Below, piece by piece: positions 62,578 through 64,000 of a stretch of 64,000 bases of DNA. Every line of letters begins with the position of its first letter. The stretch's first letter is position 1. Location of the stretch: NCBI RefSeq assembly GCF_037977055.1, contig NZ_CP150274.1, forward strand, positions 2,418,001-2,482,000, read 5' to 3'. Source of the DNA: Paenibacillus sp. FSL K6-1096. Its GTDB lineage: Bacteria > Bacillota > Bacilli > Paenibacillales > Paenibacillaceae. A program made the position numbers and the translations under genes. The notes beneath the pieces are model-generated. The model was not told the DNA's origin and did no database searches. It worked only from the letters and a program-made list of their open reading frames with translations.

Positions 62578-63156
62578 CTATCTCTCCCACCAGGTCAGGC
62601 TTAATGCAGAAATAATCGTTCCGACTGCCGCACTTGAGGAGGTTACACTGGTGCTGAGGGCATTGCCCGGCGGGACAATGATGCTGCCGGTAAACGCCGG
62701 ACTGAATACCCCCGGTGCGATCTGATAGGACGCCAGCACACTGCCGCCTGAAATGGCCCCTGTAGAGGACTGAACGGTCATAGCGCTGGCTGCTGCGCTG
62801 GCAAGATTATTATTCACCGGAGTCAGGGTGGATGGCGAGCTAAGCGTTCCTCCCCGGACAAGGGTGAAGCTCCCCGAGATGGAAGTCAGCAACGAGGTTC
62901 CTCCAATACTGCCGCTGACCCGGGAGAGATACAAGGTTCTCCCGCTGCCCGCAGGGTTGCTGATGAGCACAGAGACCGTTGCCGAGAGAAGCGACAGAAT
63001 TATGGTCGCTGAATTGGAGGCATTGGCCGAGAAAAGCACAGCGGATTGCGAGGCGCTGATCTCAGGCGGAGCACTGATATCCGGCACCTGGAACGTATTG
63101 GTCATCTCCACATAAACCGGCTGGTCATTATCATTAATTACATAGTGATTAGGCAT
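62578..63156 (-). CDS. MPN paralogue B, Ser/Ala-rich protein of unknown function
   Basis: A 192-residue protein of low sequence complexity (Ser, Ala, Thr, Val, Ile) with no cysteine and no signal peptide. It starts MPNHYVINDNDQPVYVEMTN and contains NPAGSGRTLYLSRV near residue 70 and IIVPPGNALS near the end, closing with LTWWER. The adjacent gene has the same three landmarks. A beta-rich jelly-roll-like fold is plausible. It may be a spore- or cell-surface structural protein, but that is a guess. Confidence 0.72.
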   Translation of the reverse strand: MPNHYVINDNDQPVYVEMTNTFQVPDISAPPEISASQSAVLFSANASNSATIILSLLSATVSVLISNPAGSGRTLYLSRVSGSIGGTSLLTSISGSFTLVRGGTLSSPSTLTPVNNNLASAAASAMTVQSSTGAISGGSVLASYQIAPGVFSPAFTGSIIVPPGNALSTSVTSSSAAVGTIISALSLTWWER

Positions 63157-63173
63157 GGTTCACCCCTCCCGTT

Positions 63174-63710
63174 CTAGAATTCCCACCAGCTGATATTCCC
63201 CGTTGCCGCAGAGCTCCCTGATGCAATCGTTATAGTTATGGTAAGTGAGTTACCCGGCGGCAGGATAATTCTTCCGTCCAGATCGATTATGACAGGACCA
63301 ATAGGCAGCAGCATCGACATTAATGTTGCCGGAGAACCGGTCGGCGCAGCAGCCGCTGTCCGGGCAACCGCCACACTGGTGACTGCACTGCCAAAATTAT
63401 AATTGAGGGGAGTAACCACTGAGCCGCCCACCGTCGCATTACGCAGCAGAGTTAGAGTTACCGAAGCGGTACCCGAGCTTCCAATGACACGGGAAATATA
63501 TAACGTCCGCCCGCTGCCGCCCGGATTGGACACCTGTATGACCAGCGGCGCTGAAGTCGTCACCGTGGAGGCAAACGGAATCCCGAACAGCAAGCCGGAC
63601 ATGGCAGCCCCCGCTTCAGGCAGGGAACCGATTCCGGGAGCTGCATAGGTATTGACCTGCTCGGTATACAGCGGCTGATTGTTCTGGTTAAATACTGCCT
63701 CATTCGGCAT
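63174..63710 (-). CDS. MPN paralogue A, beta-rich protein of unknown function
   Basis: A 178-residue paralogue of the next gene, 17 bases apart and in the same direction. Shared landmarks are MPNEAVFNQNNQPLYTEQVN at the start, NPGGSGRTLYISRV near residue 70, IILPPGNSLTITIT near residue 155, and a WWEF ending. It has no cysteine, membrane helix or signal peptide. AGGAGGAG precedes the ATG. The function is unknown. Confidence 0.72.
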   Translation of the reverse strand: MPNEAVFNQNNQPLYTEQVNTYAAPGIGSLPEAGAAMSGLLFGIPFASTVTTSAPLVIQVSNPGGSGRTLYISRVIGSSGTASVTLTLLRNATVGGSVVTPLNYNFGSAVTSVAVARTAAAAPTGSPATLMSMLLPIGPVIIDLDGRIILPPGNSLTITITIASGSSAATGNISWWEF

Positions 63711-63990
63711 AGGCCTACTCCTCCTGTCGGTCTAGCATATTCTCATAGTATGCATAGCGGTCCGGCAGGTTGTTCGGCGATTTGCGTATTTTTGCAGGGC
63801 TAACCCAGTCATTCTCTTATGAGCTCCATATAGTATTATCACACCACTCGCGAATGGTTCCTGCCTTATTGCAGGCTCTTCCCACTGATCACCGGCAGCT
63901 TATAAAGGCTTAAGGACCCAGACGACGGTTTGGGTCTTAGTCATGAGTAATCTGCCGTTAAGCGAATCTACCAGGAAAGGATGAAGAATT

Positions 63991-64000
63991 GTGCCGAATT
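63991..64000 (+). CDS. Possible third MPN paralogue, only the start visible
   Basis: GTG CCG AAT at 63991 encodes MPN, the same first three residues as the two divergent paralogues. AGGAAAGG lies 10 bases upstream. Only ten bases are in the window, so this is a prediction from context. The 280-base gap before it holds a GGACCCA/TGGGTCT hairpin near 63914-63937 but no other gene. Confidence 0.35.

Overview
The window looks like a chromosomal segment of a Paenibacillus-type, endospore-forming member of the Bacillales. The coding regions appear moderately GC-rich by eye. Sporulation genes are present: sda, an alpha/beta-type SASP behind a sigma-G-like promoter, ylbJ, a lytH-like M23 peptidase, a YheC/D-type protein and an MVF-family flippase. 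Gene groups known from Bacillus subtilis recur (yumB-yumC; yutM/yutJ/yuzB/yutI; pepF-yjbI; yutD-lipA-yunA). Gram-positive cis-regulators are also visible (a SAM-I riboswitch and a T-box). No rRNA, tRNA, CRISPR array or complete insertion sequence was found.

Layout. 1-4.2 kb: an NDH-2 cut by the left edge, ferredoxin-NADP reductase, the small checkpoint gene sda with a DnaA-box cluster, and a spore-coat ATP-grasp protein. 4.5-7.8 kb: an O-antigen-ligase/TPR membrane protein, then a nested inverted-repeat element. 7.8-16.1 kb: GNAT and DinB genes, then an eight-gene minus-strand unit (GntR regulator, M20 amidohydrolase, MetN, MetI, UroD-family protein, MetQ, P5C-reductase-like protein, VOC protein). 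16.3-17.1 kb: an AT-rich RhuM remnant. 17.2-20.9 kb: Fe-S and redox genes plus mqnE. 21-24 kb: a second MetNIQ transporter under a SAM riboswitch. 23.9-31 kb: a HEPN protein, MqnL-like decarboxylase, heme A synthase, thioredoxin, flippase and HAD phosphatase. 31-37 kb: two tandem class B PBPs, a membrane transglutaminase and a small membrane protein. 37-46 kb: MFS transporter, TOPRIM protein, Sco1, CtaB, YfhP, T-box-controlled trpS, an epimerase and SASP. 46-57.5 kb: PepF, YycC, a DUF2225-type protein, truncated hemoglobin, a small-peptide/structured-RNA locus, YlbJ, NAD kinase, a stalk-domain protein, CtpA, a tandem stem-loop array, YutD and LipA. 57.6-64 kb: M23 peptidase, a GH13 glycosidase divergent from a LacI regulator, an esterase, and two paralogous unknown proteins with a probable third starting at the right edge.

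How the genes fit together. Several genes serve aerobic respiration: NDH-2 and YutJ-like dehydrogenases, MqnE and an MqnL-like decarboxylase (futalosine route to menaquinone), CtaA and CtaB (heme O/A) and Sco1 (CuA assembly). Two MetNIQ systems suggest separate routes for sulfur amino acids: one is SAM-repressed, the other is embedded in a GntR-controlled catabolic-looking operon. The least explained parts are that operon, the peptide/RNA locus upstream of ylbJ, three families of structured repeats, and the repeated MPN proteins at the right end.
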